Of a DNA stretch of 26,473 nt, positions 23,367 to 26,473 are shown one piece after another. Position 1 is the first letter of the stretch. Each line of letters starts with the position of its first letter. A program made the translations under genes and the position numbers. The notes under the pieces were generated by a model. The model saw only the letters and a program-made list of their open reading frames with translations, was not told where the DNA came from and made no database searches. The stretch spans positions 1 to 26,473 of the forward strand of contig DATLQK010000017.1 of NCBI GenBank assembly GCA_035535195.1. Reading direction: 5' to 3'. This DNA is from JACDAN01 sp035535195 (GTDB lineage Bacteria; Actinomycetota; Thermoleophilia; Gaiellales; Gaiellaceae).

Positions 23367-24170
23367 CGCCAGGAGCAGCCCAGCCAGGATCGCGACGACC
23401 CCGACGAGCTGGAGCAGGGACGGGCTCTCGCCGAGCAGCAGGGCGGCGAAGAGCACCGAACAGACCGGCTGGAGGGTCAGCAGTACCGAGGTCACGACCG
23501 CCGGGAGCCGTGGCAGCGACACCGTGATCAGCAGCCAGCCGAGCACCTGAGAGGAGAGGGCGAGCAGGAGGAGCCAGCCCTGGGCCGAGACCGAGGGCCA
23601 GAAGTCAAGGTCGCCGAGCGCGAGTCCGATCGGGATCGTCAGGAGTGCGGACGCGAGCGTGGCGTCGAACAGCGGGCCGGCGACGCGACGCCGCGAGCTG
23701 TGGCGAAGGGCAAGCAGGAACCCGGTGTAGGCGACACCCGTCAGGAGGCCGAAGATCACGCCGAGAGTCGGGTCCTCGCCGTAGGCGCCCTGCTCGAAGG
23801 CACCCGAGATCAGGACGACGCCGGCCATCGCGAGCGGAATCGCGACCAGCATCTCCCTCGCCGGTCGCTCCCGGAACATCATCCACGCGACGAGCCCGAC
23901 GAGGACGACCTGCGTGTTCCCGAGCACCGTCGCAAGACCAGCGCCTACGTACTCCACGGACCGGTGCCAGATCACGAGGTCGACGGCCAGGAAGGCCCCG
24001 GCCAGCCACGCCCAGGCCCGCGCCCGCAGCGGCCGCCGTCCGAAGCGGCCGTCCTCCCACCACGCGAGGACGAGGAGCGGCGGCAGCGCGTAGGCGCAAC
24101 GGAAGAACGCCCCGGTGTCGGGCGAGACATCGGCGAGCCGGTACAAGATCGCCGAGAAGGCGATTGGCAG
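23265..24170 (-). CDS. EamA (DMT) family transporter, start codon uncertain
   Basis: About 301 residues with ten hydrophobic segments in two EamA repeats. The first starts AFSAILYRLADVSPDTGAFF and contains GAGLATVLGNTQVVLV; the second contains LLTGVAYTGFLLALRHS and ends LLLGESPSLLQLVGVVAIL. A probable inner-membrane exporter of small metabolites, substrate unknown. The first standard start is TTG at 24146, which would cut into the first membrane helix. Upstream to the in-frame stop there is no ATG, GTG or TTG, so CTG at 24170 is proposed with low certainty. The C-terminal 34 residues (polar, charged) are coded antisense to the end of the FMN-oxidase gene. Confidence 0.82.
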   Translation of the reverse strand: MPIAFSAILYRLADVSPDTGAFFRCAYALPPLLVLAWWEDGRFGRRPLRARAWAWLAGAFLAVDLVIWHRSVEYVGAGLATVLGNTQVVLVGLVAWMMFRERPAREMLVAIPLAMAGVVLISGAFEQGAYGEDPTLGVIFGLLTGVAYTGFLLALRHSSRRRVAGPLFDATLASALLTIPIGLALGDLDFWPSVSAQGWLLLLALSSQVLGWLLITVSLPRLPAVVTSVLLTLQPVCSVLFAALLLGESPSLLQLVGVVAILAGLLLASAARRGRDDVAAADGVGARAAEEREREHEFVPQ

Positions 24171-24222
24171 CGTCCCGGCGAGCGCGAAGAGCGCCGGCCG
24201 TCCTGCTACTGCGCTTCGGGCT

Positions 24223-26473
<2,251 letters not shown>

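Overview
The window reads as one contiguous piece of a high-GC chromosome. Gene content and codon use suggest an actinobacterium. CarD, a MerR/B12 photoreceptor, a SigH-type sigma factor and many apparent leaderless starts would suit a deep lineage such as Thermoleophilia (Gaiella- or Solirubrobacter-like), but that placement is inference, since no rRNA is present. I see no insertion sequence, phage gene, CRISPR array or integration site.

Layout. 1-84: tail of an unidentified gene. 91-2115: a structured leader that may be a c-di-GMP-I-like riboswitch, a 32-residue Trp-rich peptide gene, then a membrane GGDEF/HD-GYP c-di-GMP enzyme and a terminator hairpin. 2193-5754: propionyl-CoA carboxylase beta subunit divergent from a compact Cys/Met-metabolism PLP enzyme plus threonine dehydratase. 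5799-7320: membrane class III adenylate cyclase, then tRNA-Thr(TGT) on the other strand. 7359-9055: DUF378 and fasciclin genes divergent from a CarH-like B12/light repressor, with a ladder of 11-bp repeats between them. 9056-13228 (minus): gltX-cysS-rlmB-yacP, then sigH. 13286-15725: vanadium-haloperoxidase/PAP2 protein divergent from a LuxR regulator, plus a 33-residue membrane peptide. 15773-17034: cupin and a MutY-like glycosylase. 17014-20771 (minus): radA, then carD-ispD-HAD-ispF. 20855-24170: a PD40 propeller protein, an RDD protein, an FMN 2-hydroxyacid oxidase and an EamA transporter. 24223-26473: clpC, running off the right edge.

The housekeeping set clpC, radA, carD, ispD, ispF, gltX, cysS, rlmB, yacP, sigH keeps the gene order known from Firmicutes (clpC-radA-...-ispD-ispF-gltX-cysS-...-rlmB-yacP-sigH), with unrelated genes inserted. 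Signalling genes (c-di-GMP, cAMP, B12/light, LuxR) sit around it.

The most interesting signals are: (1) seven 11-bp-phased TGTCC-like repeats overlapping two divergent promoters next to the CarH-like gene, suggesting light/B12 control of a DUF378-fasciclin pair; (2) the leader and Trp-rich peptide before the c-di-GMP enzyme; (3) two, perhaps three, minus-strand genes (HAD, ispF, maybe the EamA gene) that have no usable ATG/GTG/TTG start and seem to begin with CTG; (4) at least eight genes with a TANNNT -10 hexamer 6-8 nt before the start codon, implying leaderless mRNAs; (5) a strikingly compact 330-residue glutamyl-tRNA synthetase.
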